A DNA stretch of 64,000 nucleotides from Pohlia nutans (GCA_022496805.1 CM040102.1:20739955-20803954); one strand, 5' to 3'; shown: positions 21,199-33,305, numbered from the stretch's first letter. A program made the numbers and translations. Notes: a model not told the origin generated them from the sequence alone.

Positions 21199-23311
21199 TG
21201 ACACCCAATGAAGGATGAAGTGCCGCTTCCGGCACCCATGACTACGAAGATTGTATTTGCCCTCCCCGTTCGTTCATGCAATTCCCTATTTCGAACTGGA
21301 GCTTCGATTCAAATTTCCTGCCTGGACGGGGAGGGAGACATTCAAGCTTCTAATCTCATTTCGCACATGGGGAGGGAGGGAGCCATCGACAGCAAATACC
21401 AGCACCTGGATGACATAAAACATTTTAATTCAAGTCCAAATTACTAATTGAATAAATTAATTTTCATGTTTTTTTTTGCTTTCCTCAAAAAATAGTCAAA
21501 AATTAGCATTTGCAGACATTGTAGTACAAAATAAATAATATTTTTTAGCGTTCAAATTAATTATTTCAAAAAACACATATCTAAATGTACTTCAGATTAA
21601 AAATTCGTACCAAAATAACGTCATTGAATATTTTAAACAAATGTTTTGGTTTTCTTTGAGCAATTAGGACAAATTTTGATTTTTGTACTAAAAGCTCTTT
21701 TAAAATCTTTAAACTTTTTCAATTTTTACGTGAATTTTTTTTGGGTGTACTATATGAGTGTAAGAAATCAAAACCACATTCAGTCGATTCAATTTTTATT
21801 TGTTTTAAAAAGGGACTCATTCAAAGTTGCCATAGGGTTGATTTTAGAGTTCAAAGAGCTTTTTGGGGTACCCATATCAGACCATTGTCCATCTGCAATC
21901 TCTAAGGCTCTACATAATATTAGAAGAATTGACCATCTAGCTTACAAGATTATAATGTTCAAAATTTTCTTTAATTTTTTTGGGAGACACTTTGACACTC
22001 CTTGGACCTAATTTAGGAGTTAACCTCTAAAAGACCATATGTCCCCACGCGGCTTTTGGAATTAGAAAGTGAAGAAATCTCAGTTCTGTGGCTTTGAGTT
22101 GTAGGATGAGCAATAAAGAGTCCCTAACTCTTTTTTAGAGGTGAATCTATAAGTACTTTCTGATCAAAAATTCATGAACTGTGCAAATTTTAGTGCTTTT
22201 TGAGTTGCAAGGAGGCTATCTAGGCATCACTTCAAACCCTCATATCCTCCTCCCCGAACCTTCAAATTACGTGAAATTTTTGCACGTGCTTAAAATGATG
22301 ATTTCTACGCACAAGTATATATTCCAAAAAAATTGGAGCACTTTTGAACAACCCAATTTCAACCCAATTTCAACATATGTACAAACTACCTCGAACGAGT
22401 TCCATCAATCTTCTCAACGATGACATTTTCTCAAAAATTGTGCAATTTTGTTGACGCCTTTTTTAATACAAAAGCTACGTAAGTCTTTTATAATTTCAAC
22501 AATACCAATTATTAAAATTACCCACACCAATGAGGAATTGAACTTGTTACAAGAACTAGTAAAAAAAAACAAGAGCTAAGTTCAACACCACCACCACCAC
22601 CACCCACCCCCCCCCCCCCCCCCCCCCCCCCCGATTCTTTAGGGTTTAACAACCTGTGAAGGACAAATATTATTTTCCTTTCACTCCTACCGCGGATAGG
22701 CTAGAAAGCTTTAGCTATCCATTTTACGACATTCTACTTTAACCCTTAGAAGACATACTAAGCCCACGGGCTTACTTTTCTTTTAGGAGGATCTTGCTCA
22801 TAACTTCTATCTGTTGAACCAGATGAGATTTTTTGAATGCATAAACAAAGTTATTTAAAACATCTATACTTCTTTAGAGTAGATGCAAAGTAAATTAAAA
22901 GGGTAGAAGCACAAGTGAATGAGTCACTTGAACATAACTAGTGCTTATTTTGAATAATATTATTAATAACTATAAAATCTGATTTGAATTATGAAATATA
23001 ACTATATAATAATGTTTTATAGTTGTAAGAGTACCACACATGTAAAAATGTAAGTATCTTATGAAGATAGTGAATGTTAAAAGAATAAGGTTGTATTTGT
23101 AACCATTGCATATTTGAATGAATTAAGGACCTATTAAAGACTAATTTGGATGATTAAGCACTAATATTTTTCATTAAAGACTCTATTAAAGACTACATAA
23201 GTGTGGAGGTTGGCTCATTAATTCGTTTTTTTACCCAAAAAGAGAAATATTCTTTAAAGTGAAAGTTAAAAGAGATATTATGGATGTGGGAATTAAAAAA
23301 AGCCATGTCCG
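21199..23311. other. Non-genic stretch with TTAACC relics and a C-run
   Basis: No supported gene. TTAA followed by CCTCTAAAAGACC at 22020 resembles a family V/Y start, with a possible mirrored end TTTTTTAGAGG near 22148. TTAACCCTTAGAAG at about 22737 is another orphan left end. Frames at 21646-22011 and 22181-22423 show no motifs. Confidence 0.35.
22585..22632. repeat. (CAC)n followed by a 26-base C run
   Basis: About seven CAC units (22585-22605), then uninterrupted C from 22607 to 22632. Such a C/G tract can form i-motif or quadruplex structures; the run length may also be an assembly or sequencing artefact. Confidence 0.9.
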
Positions 23312-23315
23312 TTAA

Positions 23316-24770
23316 CCCTTGAAGGACTATGAAGACACATCGTGTCAAAGAATAATTTCATGACTTTAGTAACTCATTCGGACTCTATAAATTTGATTAT
23401 TGTTAACTAGAGAATTGTAGGTGTCCATTACAAGAACACAAAATTCCTTCAAGATATGAAATTACGTTGATCGATCCACTAGGAAAAAACTAAAACGATA
23501 AAGCAAATGACTTTGGCACATGGTAATTAGGAAGGTTGATGACTTGGAGGGCATTTTCACACTAGGATGTCAGATTTGTTAAAACAAAAATATACAATAG
23601 AGTTATTTGTAAAGGGAACCGGTCTTTTGCCACGTCTTTTTGCCCTCTTTATTTCATGGAAAATAAAATCTAACATATATATGAGTGTAGCCGGAAAGTA
23701 ATCATGTGAAATAAACTTAGAAACTTAGTGTCTTATGGAGGTGTTAGTTGCCACAAATGGCACAAATCTCCAAAAAAAACAAGACCAGTGTTGGTTGTCA
23801 TCTCACTCTGGCACAAGTCCTACAATCTTAAAAATCCGCATTGCTTTAAAGGTTAGAGTTTATTTGTTTTAAAATCGAAATAAAGAATGTTATAGGGTAG
23901 GCAACTACCTTGCAACCACGAGGTCACCTTGCAATCACAAACTTGTGACTTGATTTGGCGTCTAATAAAAGCCTGGACAAAATTGGTGTTTTGGAATTGT
24001 TGACGATTGAGTTGAGTCTATTATGAGTTCTATTTCTCGTCTACAATGAAACCTTGTTAGTAGCCTTGGCGATCCTATGATTTTCAATTTAGAGATTACA
24101 AACGCAAGGTTTGGGGTACTTTGCAGATAACTCTAATATATAAAACATTTGTCATTATTGCGTCATTAACACTACATAATAATTACAATTTTTTTTAAAT
24201 ATATTAAAATATAATAATTTCATAATATATAGAATCTTTTCTATTCATTTTTAATTATTTTGGAATATTCCAAAAGTATTCTTGAAATCTTTTCACATTC
24301 TATGCAATGTAACAAATAATAACGATCACAAAATTGACTCAAATAGTCAACAACAAGTCACTTCACGCAAACACAAATCTTTGAGAATCAATCTTTGTTG
24401 TTGTATTTAGTTCTAGAACTTTATTTTTTGTGAGCACCTAGATACAATACATTTTTGTATGCTCCTTAAATTTCAAACGCTAATTATGATTCTAAAATTT
24501 ATGAGAATGTTTGTAGTGAATGACTTATTGATTTTTCTCAATTTTTTAGAAAACAACTTGTGATTAAACCTCATAATCATGTAATCTATACTATAAATAG
24601 TTTTAAAAATTAATATACAATCTTCTCGACAATCTCACGACTAAGTCCTCTTTGAACTTCAATGGTAAATTTTTCTACGTGAATAACAGCTGAGAGATAC
24701 GAATAAATTCTTGAAAGCATCATTCACAATAAGCGATAAATTTTTAGAGATGATCGTGGTCCTTGAAGGG
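23316..24770. mobile_element. piggyBac-like element Y1, interrupted by G1
   Basis: Copy of family Y (compare Y2 and Y3). Left CCCTTGAAGGACTATGAAG after TTAA at 23312-23315; right end GGTCCTTGAAGGG, followed by TTAG (decayed). Shared internal blocks with Y2 include the ACACATCGTGTC / ACACATTGTGTC palindrome, GACTTGGAGGGC, and TTTAGTTCTAGAAC / TTTAGTTTTAGAAC. Most diverged of the three copies. The short frame 24711-24920 overlapping its right end is not supported as a gene. Confidence 0.7.
23600..24133. mobile_element. Family G element G1 nested in Y1
   Basis: 534 bp. Left GAGTTATTTGTAAAG, right CTTTGCAGATAACTC, with TA at 23598-23599 and 24134-24135. Y2 lacks the insert at the equivalent place (about 48783), so the boundaries are supported by an empty site. 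Confidence 0.75.
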
Positions 24771-24773
24771 TTA

Positions 24774-25163
24774 GAGGTTAACCACCAAATGATGGAGGCG
24801 TATTGGATTAAACGTAGACCACGTGTTATAATATGTGACCTCTTTATCTTTGATGAAGTTTGGTCCTATAGAAAAAATGAAAAACATTATGATTTAAAAT
24901 TATCCGTACGATTAAAATAGTTATATGTTTTTACCTAATGAATCTAAAAGCATTTAACTTCAAGATTTGATCAAAAATAAGGAAATTTGTTTTTAAAATT
25001 TGAAATTTGGTATGATTGGTTACAACTAAACATTCGATTCTTAAATTAAAAAAGCGATTTTTTTTCAAAGAAAATAACATCATTCATTTCCCCAAGTAGC
25101 AAAATTTGTAACACTAGAGCAATGATGAGGTCTTTGTCTTTTAAAACATCCCTTTGGTGGAGT
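24774..25163. other. Non-genic spacer, nothing recognised
   Basis: AT-rich sequence between Y1 and Z2. Confidence 0.35.
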
Positions 25164-25167
25164 TTAA

Positions 25168-26325
25168 CTCCTAAACGTCCTCACCCCTCTCTACAATTGG
25201 AGAATTTCAAAGATGTTTTATAAAATGTAATTAAAAGGATATTTTGAATTTGATATATAAATAAAAGTTGTACATTATGAATTTTTGATTCTATCTACCG
25301 TAGTACTATAGCAGGTTCGTCCTAAAATAATTCTAAAAATAAAAATCGTAAAATTTAGAAAATTCTGAAGACAAAAAACGAAAATAGAATATGTTAGTTT
25401 TGCAATATTTTGTTATTTCTAAGCTATTTAAGGTCATTTTTACTTATTTTTTGCTAAAAAAATGAAAATTGAAAAATTCAGTTTTTGAGAGGCAAACCTT
25501 AATTTTTCAAAAAAAATAGTATTTGTTCGCTAAGTGGCGAATCTCCTATGGTGTTACGGTATACTCTTAGAGCTATGATTTTTGCGACCAATATTTCTGT
25601 ATAAAATATGAAACTCAAAATTCAAAATTCTTTTGTAGTTTGATTACGAATAAGATATTGGCAATTCGTACATGAAGTTTGTTGTAATTGGTTGAAATGT
25701 AATACTCTAAACTGTGTAGTGGTTTCTGGAGAATTTTTAGTTGCTTGATTTTATGAGTTGACTTTTTTAAGAGCACTTTTTACACTGAAATCTTTGAAAT
25801 TTTGGGTGAATCACTACAACATGAAATGAGGTGTAAAAATTTCACAAATCATCCCCTTCGTAACGGATCACCCATGCATGAAACTAACTTCCAATAAAAT
25901 ATATAGTAGAGGTTGTCACACATCCTCGGAGAATGGAGAATGGGTGAAGAATGAGGAAAAAGAGGAGCCAATTGGATAGCTTCTCCATGGAGAAAGTGTG
26001 ATACCCCTTTTGTGATATGTGGAGAATGATAATGAAGAATAGAGGTTGTTAGTTGGTGACACATCCTCCAAGCATGGGCCATTCTCCATTCTCCATTCTT
26101 CACCTGTGGGGGAAAAGAATGGAATTCTCCAATCTTCAGAGAATGACCCCTTCGCCATTCAAGGAGAGCGTGCCACGTCCCCATTCTCTGAAGATTGAGA
26201 ATGGGGAGGAGGATGTGTGACAATCCCTAATGAAAAATCTACACTGCAAGAATTCAATGATGAATGAGAAAATTGTGATTGATTTTGTCCATCGTTCACT
26301 TTTTGGACGCTTGAACGATTATGGG
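25168..26325. mobile_element. piggyBac-like element Z2, interrupted by P1
   Basis: Left CTCCTAAACGTCC after TTAA at 25164-25167; right TTGGACGCTTGAACGATTATGGG before TTAA at 26326-26329. Internal sequence (ATTTTGAATTTGATATA..., AAATTCACAAATCATC, CATGCATGAAACTAACTTC) matches Z1 at 59894-60480. Confidence 0.7.
25909..26227. mobile_element. TA-flanked MITE P1 nested in Z2
   Basis: 319 bp. Ends GAGGTTGTCACACATCCTC and GAGGATGTGTGACAATCCC, TA at 25907-25908 and 26228-26229. Interior repeats GAGAATGG and its complement many times. Z1 lacks it at the equivalent site (about 60385). The minus-strand frames here (25849-26223) are artefacts of this repeat. Confidence 0.7.
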
Positions 26326-26329
26326 TTAA

Positions 26330-27235
26330 TTCGGAATGACACGATTCAAATCGGGTTGAATAGTAGACTTGATTTCCTGTTTTAAAGTTTTAATATAAAA
26401 GTATATTTTTTCATTGTAGACAGTCCATACGAAAGGACAACTACCATAAAATGGTCGTTTGGTGTTAAACTACAAGAAAACTATGCAAAATTCACCAGAA
26501 CCAAGTTTTCGGAGCCACCCCAGCCAAAAGAACAAAGAAGAAAAAAGGAAAAAGAGAAAAGATGCCCCGATAGATTCTCCAAGTACAGTACCGAAGCAAA
26601 TTGGATAACACCACATGGCATGACGATGAATCCAGCCACTCGCAGAGTATCAATATTCAATACTACGAGGCTACAGAAATAGAAGCTTCATCTAGTGCAG
26701 TGCACATGTGAAAAGGCTATTGCACAGTCTTTTTCTTTTCTGTTTTTTCATGAGGAAATAAATGCGCTGTAGTAGCCTGGCTGTGAGCGTCCCCAAAAAA
26801 CAACAAAAAATCAACAAAAAAGGCAACAACAGTTTCTGAGTTATTATACCGCCTTGGGAGTTGACACAGCCTAAAGCCACCTTCCATAACAACTTCGTTC
26901 CACGACTGCAGAAACCCAGAGGAAAATGCTATTGCACTCCAGTACAGTACTATTGATTCAATTTGGAGGTAAGAATCCCTTGCTCCCCAAGCCAAAACTA
27001 ATAGACCTAAATCTGGAATAACCCATTTCCATCTGTATTAAAAAAACACCCTAAAAGTGACTGATGAGCAGGAAATAGTACTAGTCTAGGGCCCACTACA
27101 CAACTGAGGTTCTGGAAAGATCTTACGACGAGCTGCACTCTGCGTGCACCTTTCATGACTCCTGCTGTACTGGCCGCTGGGTGGAAATCTACGTTCCAGC
27201 TTGATTGTGAAGATTTAACGAGGGATCCGTAGATA
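26330..27235. other. Intergenic, upstream of the GRAS gene
   Basis: No gene recognised. Minus-strand frames at 26692-26995 show no domain. Distal promoter of the GRAS gene may lie here. Confidence 0.35.
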
Positions 27236-27440
27236 TTGAAAATGGTAGATTTCAGAGTTGCCGGAAGTCCATGCACACGCGTGAGGAGGGCCATGCAAGT
27301 GAGCATTTGGTTTTTTTCGATCCCCTCCTCTCTCGCAATGCGGACTCCATTGCCCAGAAGTGGGATTCAAGGTTTTCACGGCTGCTGCCGCTGTGAAGAA
27401 GATGTTTTCTCTTCAAAGTGTGCGAAGAAGGGATCTCTTT
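27236..27440 (+). other. Probable non-coding 5' UTR exon of the GRAS gene
   Basis: Sequence becomes more GC-balanced and ends at a consensus donor (CTCTTT|GTAAGT, intron from 27441). A matching acceptor TCATTGCAG ends at 28145, 170 bases before the GRAS start codon. An intron in the 5' leader fits GRAS genes of this type. The exon start is not defined. The overlapping 211-residue minus-strand frame (27252-27887) is K/T/S-rich and has no recognisable domain. Confidence 0.4.
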
Positions 27441-28315
27441 GTAAGTTCCACTTTTTTCCCCAACTAAAGAAGTTGTTGTGGTTTTTCTAAAGGTGTCAGT
27501 TTTGAGGTCTGGAAGATTGGCAACTTTTCCAATCTGCGTATTGTTTTGTTTGTTAGTACTGCCACCGAGTTCGTGAGATTTGAGGGACGTAGTAGCGATG
27601 GAATTGGGGTTTTGAGATGCGGTAAGGTTTTTGACAAAGGTGAGACTTTTGGAGCTCGACCTTTGCAAGGGTTTGTTTTTTGTGGTTGTTGTTGTTCGCT
27701 CGGAAGGGTTTGTTTGTGTTTTTTTTTTTTTTTTTTGTGCGAGCTGAGGAGTGGGGTTTTGGGAACAGAATTTGTGTAACTTATCATGGCCATTTAGTTT
27801 ACACGTCGATGAAAGAAAATGGCTAGTTAGTTTCTGCGTGTTCAAACAAATTAGAGTGTTCCAACTGTTTTGTTTCTTACGTTTCAACGTGTATAATTGA
27901 CGAATAGGTTTAGCAAGGCCACCATTCTAGAATCTCGAATAAGTATTACTTAATTCTAGCTCGTTTCTAGGTAGACAAGGTCAAATCTGCTGTGCTCTAA
28001 GCGAAACAAGAATCATGCTCTTAGCGCTACCTTTTTGAAGTCCACTATTTTTTGCCCTCAGTTAGTCTAACATGGACAAATTATAGCTAGATGCCCTCCG
28101 GAGGCGACTGTTGACAATAATTGCGTTCTCGTGTCGTCATTGCAGAAAGGCAAGCTCTGTTTTTATTTTTATAATTAAGGTGTCCTCGGCGTGAACGGCA
28201 CTGGAGCAGAGTTTTAGATTAGAACAGGTGGGCAAAGGATGCAACAGAGGATGATGCTAGCAAAACGTTTTAGTTCGTGTTGAAAACGGGTTGTAGTTAG
28301 TGATATTTGTCCGCC

Positions 28316-31300
28316 ATGGCGGGGAGTAAGCATGGGAGATCAGGAGGAGGCTCAGGAGGATCATCAGGAGGAGCTTCTGAGGTGTCGCCGTTGGAAACAC
28401 AGCTGCAGCAAGCATGGCTGCAAACGCAGATGCCGAAAGCTCCCAAACGCACCTTCATTAACAACAATAACAGTAATAGCAGCAACAACTCATGGGGCGC
28501 GGCTTCAGAGCAGAAACCTTCGGCACTGTCGGCATTGAAGTCCCTGTCGTCGCTGTTCCCGGAGCTTGCCAATGTCCCGGAGGAGAAGAAGGCCATGATT
28601 TCGTCGGTGTTCGAAGAGAACGAGCAGCCCGTTCCTGTCTCCCAGGCGTTGCGTGAGAAGAAAGCTCAGTGCCTGGAAATGATGTTCGGCGAGAGTAAAG
28701 AGTCGCACAAAACACTCAGGTCTTTATCAGCGAGCGTGGCTCAGCAATCCAGCTCGGATTTTTCTGATATTTGCCCTCTGTCGTCTTCCCATAGCTTCTC
28801 AGGATCTGCGGTCACATCGCGAACCCCCTGGGAGGAGCTTTCATACCCCTCGTTGGCGTCTCCATACGACGATATTATAAACTCGGCGACGGCCACTGAG
28901 GTTGAGGTGCAGCAAGAGAAAACGCCGCTGTTTACATACATCACGGAAATGCTCATGGACGAGAAGCTGGAGGAGAAGAAGTGCATGTTTGTCGAAATGA
29001 CGGCGTATCAGGCTATGGCGAAAGAGCTCGGGGATCTGATCTCCTACGACTCGCCGCCGTCAGTACTTTCATACGAGTACAATGACTCGTTCCTCGACAA
29101 TGGCTCTCCTTCGATGCCGGAACCCGCAGGGGAACTTGAAGATGATCACGAAGCTGCGGTTGAAAGCTGGATTGATGAGATTTTGGGCGGCCCACTTCCT
29201 GCGGAGCTTCGCGATAGCCCCAAAACTGAGCAATGTGAACATCAAGAGCTTTGTACTCATGCGGATCCACGGTTTTGTAGCAGTACTACTTCAGAGTCTG
29301 AAGCTGCAGAATGTCAAAACTCCTCGCCGTTCTCGTGCGTGGACTCTGCGCGTGGAATGGGACGCAACATGGACTTCAAGCCCCCTGTGGCACCGTCGTC
29401 AAGTAGCAACGGAGTACATCAACCGCCTGTTGACTTGACAAATCTTCTCATCAGGTAGACCTTCTTCCCGGCATTCAGTCATTTTGGATGTCCTGAGTGA
29501 ATTAATGCAGGTTCTGAATTATTGTTTTGCAAGTTGAATAAGGTTATTGGTGATGAACTCACATGACTAAAAAGCGATGAACTCTTGGTATACCAGATGT
29601 GCGCAAGCTGTGGAGCAATCTGACTTTGGTCATGCCAATGAATTAATTAACGAGCTGCGGCAGCATTCGTCAGCGTATGGAAATGGATCTCAGCGCATGG
29701 CTCACTACTTCATGGAAGCTCTGGTTGGTTTTCTTTGCAATTTGGCTTCTTTAAATGTTACCGAACTCTTTTCTTATTGATGCATGAAATAAGGTAGAAG
29801 CACCTAATTGTGACAGATTTTAGGAATGGTCTTCATTTCAGAACACGTGAGTTACAGAGCACAGATTTCAAGATAAAGTGTCATAATTAGGTGCTTCTAC
29901 CTTATGATCTCTCATCAGAGTTGTTTATGGATCACTACTAGAAAATCCAACTGTTCTGTTGATTCGGTCGCGTTGATCAGGGACACTTTTCTGTTGACTT
30001 GGATAGAAATCTGTTGATTTGGACAAAAATGCTACCAAATCAACATAAAAGTGTCCCTCATCAACGCGATCGAATCAACAGAACAGTTGGATTTTCTATT
30101 AGTGGATAGACAATGTGTGGTGTTATTTGTAGTCAAATTTGACTGTATCTCAGGAAATATGACTTACATGCTTGACCGTCGGAGTAGTCATGATTTCACT
30201 TGGGTAGTGGGGTTTTGCTAAAGGGAAGGTGGTTTTTGTGATTCTCAGGTTGCCAGAATGTCGGGAACTGGTGGACAGCTTTACTCAGCATTAACGAACA
30301 ACCGCCCTTCCGAAGCGCAAATGTTGAAGGCGCAAATGCTGTTTTGTGAGCATTGCCCGTTCATCCAAGTGCCGCATATGTTTGCCAATCACGCAATTAT
30401 GGAAGCCTTCAAGGGCGCCCCTCGAGTTCATGTGATTGATTACGGCATCCTGTATGGAGTACAGTGGCCGTGCCTGCTGTGGCATCTTTCCCAACGCCCT
30501 GGAGGACCTCCTCACCTTCGGATCACAGGTACCATGGTTTTAAAATGTCAAACTCAATTGATCATATTGTGAAAAATATAATTTTGATGAGCCCAAATTT
30601 CACATCACCAGAATCAGTGAAGAACATTGCATGTGTTGATAATTTTTCTTAATGAATCCGAACAAAAACAAGTCCATATAGTACCTACACAAAACTGCTA
30701 AAAACATGGGTCCTTTAGGGATTAATTGGACAATTGTTAGATACTTATCCTTATCTTTCATCGTACTCATGTTTGGTTGAATGTGTTGTTGCAGGGATTG
30801 ATCGGCCGCAACCGGGGTTCAGGCCCTCAGCCAGAATTCAGGACACGGGACGGCGCTTGGCCAGGCTTGCAAAGGAGCTGAGAGTGCCCTTCGAGTTCCA
30901 CGCCATCGCTGAGAAGTGGGAGGCCATCACTCCTGCACATCTTTTCCTGCGAGACGATGAAGTCCTCGCAGTGAATTGCATGTTCAGGTTCCGCCATCTC
31001 TTGGACGAGTCTGTGACAGCAGCCAGTCCTCGCAATCTGGTGTTGAGCAGAATAAAAAGCTTGAATCCTAAGGTACCATTCTCATTCTCATTCTCATTCT
31101 CATTATTATTATTATTATTATTATTATTCTCTCTGTGCCTTTCATGTTTATGTATTATTACCGTCTACTCCAGTGAGGGCTCCCAACTGCAAACCTCCAT
31201 CTATATTTCTACGTGTGAATTTTCTAGTTGAAATTTGGGTGATGGCTCTTGCCACTTACACAAACAAAAGTCTTTACTAAATTTAGTTTGTTCCAGAAAC

Positions 31301-32219
31301 TTTTAGACAAGAAAACTCTCATAGCAACTCTCTTTTATGATATTAGAGTTATTTGTAAAGGCATCCGGTCTTCTGTCCTGCTTTTTTCATGGACCAGAGC
31401 ATTCTGACACCACTTCTCCTCATGGTCCCACCCCACTACCCAATTCTTCTCCCCCCCTCCAAATTTTTATGAATAAAAATTTCAATCCATCCAGTGTTCT
31501 ATTTTGGGTCTACAGTAAGATCATGCCGATCCTCTCCTTTCCATTTTACAGGTCAAAAAGAAGGGATTTGAGGGACTTTACAAATAACGCTATTGTCTAA
31601 AAGTTTCTGAAACTGTCTTAGAGAATGGGTACATATTCATCAAGGTTATTGACAATGGGTACTGTACATATTGATTTTAGGTTATTAATACTTTGAACCA
31701 TCATAACTTATAACGCATTCTTTGGAATTCTGTTTGAGAAAATACGAAATATTTTTGGCTGACACTGGTGAATTTGTGGTATTGAAGGTATTTGTGCAAG
31801 GCATTTTGAATGCAGGCTACAACGCACCGTTCTTCATGTCGCGGTTCCAGGAGGCACTGGCTCACTTCTCCACGATCTTCGACGCCATGGAGAGCTCGTT
31901 TCCGCTGGAGCATCCGGACCGGCAGATCATCGACCACGAGATCGTGGGGCGGGAGATTCTGAACGTGGTGGCGTGCGAGGGCATGGAGCGAGTGGAGCGC
32001 ACAGAAACCTACAGGCAGTGGCAGGCGCGCACCATGCGGGCGGGATTTCAGCAGAAACCCACCTCCGCCGAGGCGTGGACCAAGATCACGACGGCTATGA
32101 AAACGTACCACCGCGACTACGGCGTGGGCAAGGACGGACACTGGTTTCTGTTGGGCTGGAAGGACCGCATCACGCAGGCCATGACGGTTTGGGAGCCTGT
32201 CCCGGACAGCAGCCCATGA
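28316..32219 (+). CDS. GRAS-domain transcriptional regulator, LISCL (SCL14/SCL33-like) type
   Basis: Five exons: 28316-29454, 29597-29723, 30249-30528, 30795-31072, 31788-32219. All junctions are GT-AG and phases agree, giving 751 residues. The ATG at 28316 lies in a strong GCCATGG context. Residues 1-370 are Ser/Gln/acidic-rich and poorly ordered, as in LISCL proteins, with an acidic AVESWIDEILGG stretch near 290. The GRAS domain follows: VDLTNLLIRCAQAVE (leucine-heptad I start, split by intron 1), VHVIDYGILYGVQWPC (VHIID block, 482-497), RITGIDRPQPGFRPS, a PFEFHAIAEKWE (PFYRE-type) block, ACEGMERVERTETYRQW, and a C-terminal GWKDRITQAMTVWEP (SAW motif). The family acts in nuclear transcription, often as co-activators with bZIP factors in stress responses; the target here is unknown. 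Introns 2 and 4 carry transposons. The stop codon lies in the first unit of a small tandem repeat. Confidence 0.9.
29792..29902. mobile_element. Small TA-flanked MITE in GRAS intron 2
   Basis: 111 bp. AGGTAGAAGCACCTAATT at the left is mirrored at the right (AATTAGGTGCTTCTACCT), TA at 29790-29791 and 29903-29904. Confidence 0.8.
29933..30104. mobile_element. CACTA mini-element C3 in GRAS intron 2
   Basis: 172 bp. Begins CACTACTAGAAAATCCAACT, ends with the mirror ...TTTTCTATTAGTG; GAT duplication at 29930-29932 and 30105-30107. About 50 bases of nearly perfect terminal repeat. Confidence 0.85.
31077..31129. repeat. (CATTCT)n/(ATT)n microsatellite at the start of GRAS intron 4
   Basis: Begins four bases after the donor site of exon 4: four CATTCT-type units, then about nine ATT units. 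Confidence 0.9.
31346..31590. mobile_element. Family G element G2 in GRAS intron 4
   Basis: 245 bp. Left GAGTTATTTGTAAAGGCATC, right GGGACTTTACAAATAACGC; TA at 31344-31345 and 31591-31592. The first 35 bases match G1. Confidence 0.75.
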
Positions 32220-32329
32220 GCTCCACCGCGACCGTGACCGTGACCGCGTCCGCGTTCGTCCCGGACAGCAGCCCATGAGCTCAACCGCGACCGCAACCGC
32301 GTTCGTCCCAGACAGAAGCACATGAGCTC
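32199..32329. repeat. Three-unit tandem repeat spanning the GRAS stop codon
   Basis: GTCCCGGACAGCAGCCCATG occurs at 32199 and 32258 and, with two changes, at 32305, linked by GACCG/AACCG spacers. The first unit encodes the last residues and the TGA; the others fall in the 3' UTR. Unit spacings of 59 and 47 are not multiples of three, so slippage here could alter the C-terminus. Confidence 0.85.
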
Positions 32330-32923
32330 GATCACGGCCGCGTTCTTCTCGTTCTTTTCGTTGCGGTGCAGGAGCACCACTGGTCCTTTGAACCAGGGGT
32401 GACTTTATTCACGCCGGCCTCGAAAAATGGACTGGAGTTCTTACTCTACTCTGGCGCATGATCACAGAGTCTACCATCGACAGAGGGCATCGAGGGTAGC
32501 ATGCGCGAGCTTGGTCCTGGTGGCTAAGTTGGCAGCACTTCCCCAACAGACTCTTCATTCACGTTGGCCCTTTGGTAAGGGCCAGAGTTTCTCTCTCTCC
32601 TCTGGTGCAGGAGCAAGCAAGCTTGGATGTGTACATTACTGAGATGCTGTTTCTTGTTGAGATGATCAACGCGCGGTATTCGTTTTGATTCATCTTCGGG
32701 TGCACAGACGAAGACGAGCTTCAGTTCCGCCATGGGTGCGCAACCTTGTACTATATCAGCAGCTCAGAAGCAGGATGGCGTTTACTTTACTCTCTGGAGA
32801 CACTCTCTGCCCCCATGCAAGTAGTGAACCTCTCTACTGTACAGGCTACACACTTTGATGTAATGAAATTCATGTTTTGTTATTGCATTTCACTCACTTT
32901 TGACTAGTCTGACGTAACGTTCT
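32220..32923. other. GRAS 3' UTR and downstream spacer
   Basis: Apart from the repeat at its start, no separate gene is recognised. The frame 32427-32642 has no motif. Confidence 0.35.
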
Positions 32924-32927
32924 TTAA

Positions 32928-33170
32928 CCCTTTAGTGTGTAGCTGCGTGCACTGGATTTCAGTAGTTTTTTCCACTGTGATTGATACTATCATAATAGAA
33001 TGGATTAAATTTAGAAAGTAACCGTACTTTCTAAATTTAATCCATTCTATTCTGATAATATCAATAGTACGGTTGCTGAAGTGGAGACAATTAGAGAATC
33101 ATCCAATGGTGGAATTGCAAGATTATAGTATGTCGTTGAACCATATAATGTACATTCAAAAATGAGATTT
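32928..33170. mobile_element. piggyBac-like MITE W2 (3'-truncated)
   Basis: Starts CCCTTTAGTGTGTAGCTGCG after TTAA at 32924-32927 and matches family W through AATGAGATTTTGGAAGGTGTGTGACTT, where it departs from W1 and W3. Contains a perfect 26-bp palindrome at 32995-33050. Confidence 0.6.
32995..33050. repeat. Perfect 26-bp hairpin with 4-base loop
   Basis: Arms ATAGAATGGATTAAATTTAG... (32995-33020) and its exact complement (33025-33050), loop ACCG. W3 at 42241-42491 has the left arm only in diverged form, so the palindrome is specific to this copy. Confidence 0.85.
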
Positions 33171-33305
33171 TGGAAGGTGTGTGACTTTACAGATAACTTT
33201 ATTATTATATATGAATTTTAAAGTTGAGACAAATGTAGTAGTTGAGATTAGTACTTTAGTAGTCCATCTTTGTGTGATAAATGGACCTATTTGGGAAGCT
33301 TTTAA

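Noticed and set aside
25849..26223. 124-residue minus-strand frame
   Set aside because: Lies inside MITE P1 and reflects its GAGAATGG repeats.
27252..27887. 211-residue minus-strand open frame upstream of the GRAS gene
   Set aside because: K/T/S/N-rich composition arises from T-rich plus-strand sequence; no domain, and the region has a good plus-strand splice donor consistent with a GRAS leader exon.
33171..33301. GACTTTACAGATAAC as a family G right end behind W2
   Set aside because: No left partner, and the bases after it do not fit a TA-flanked boundary; may be chance.
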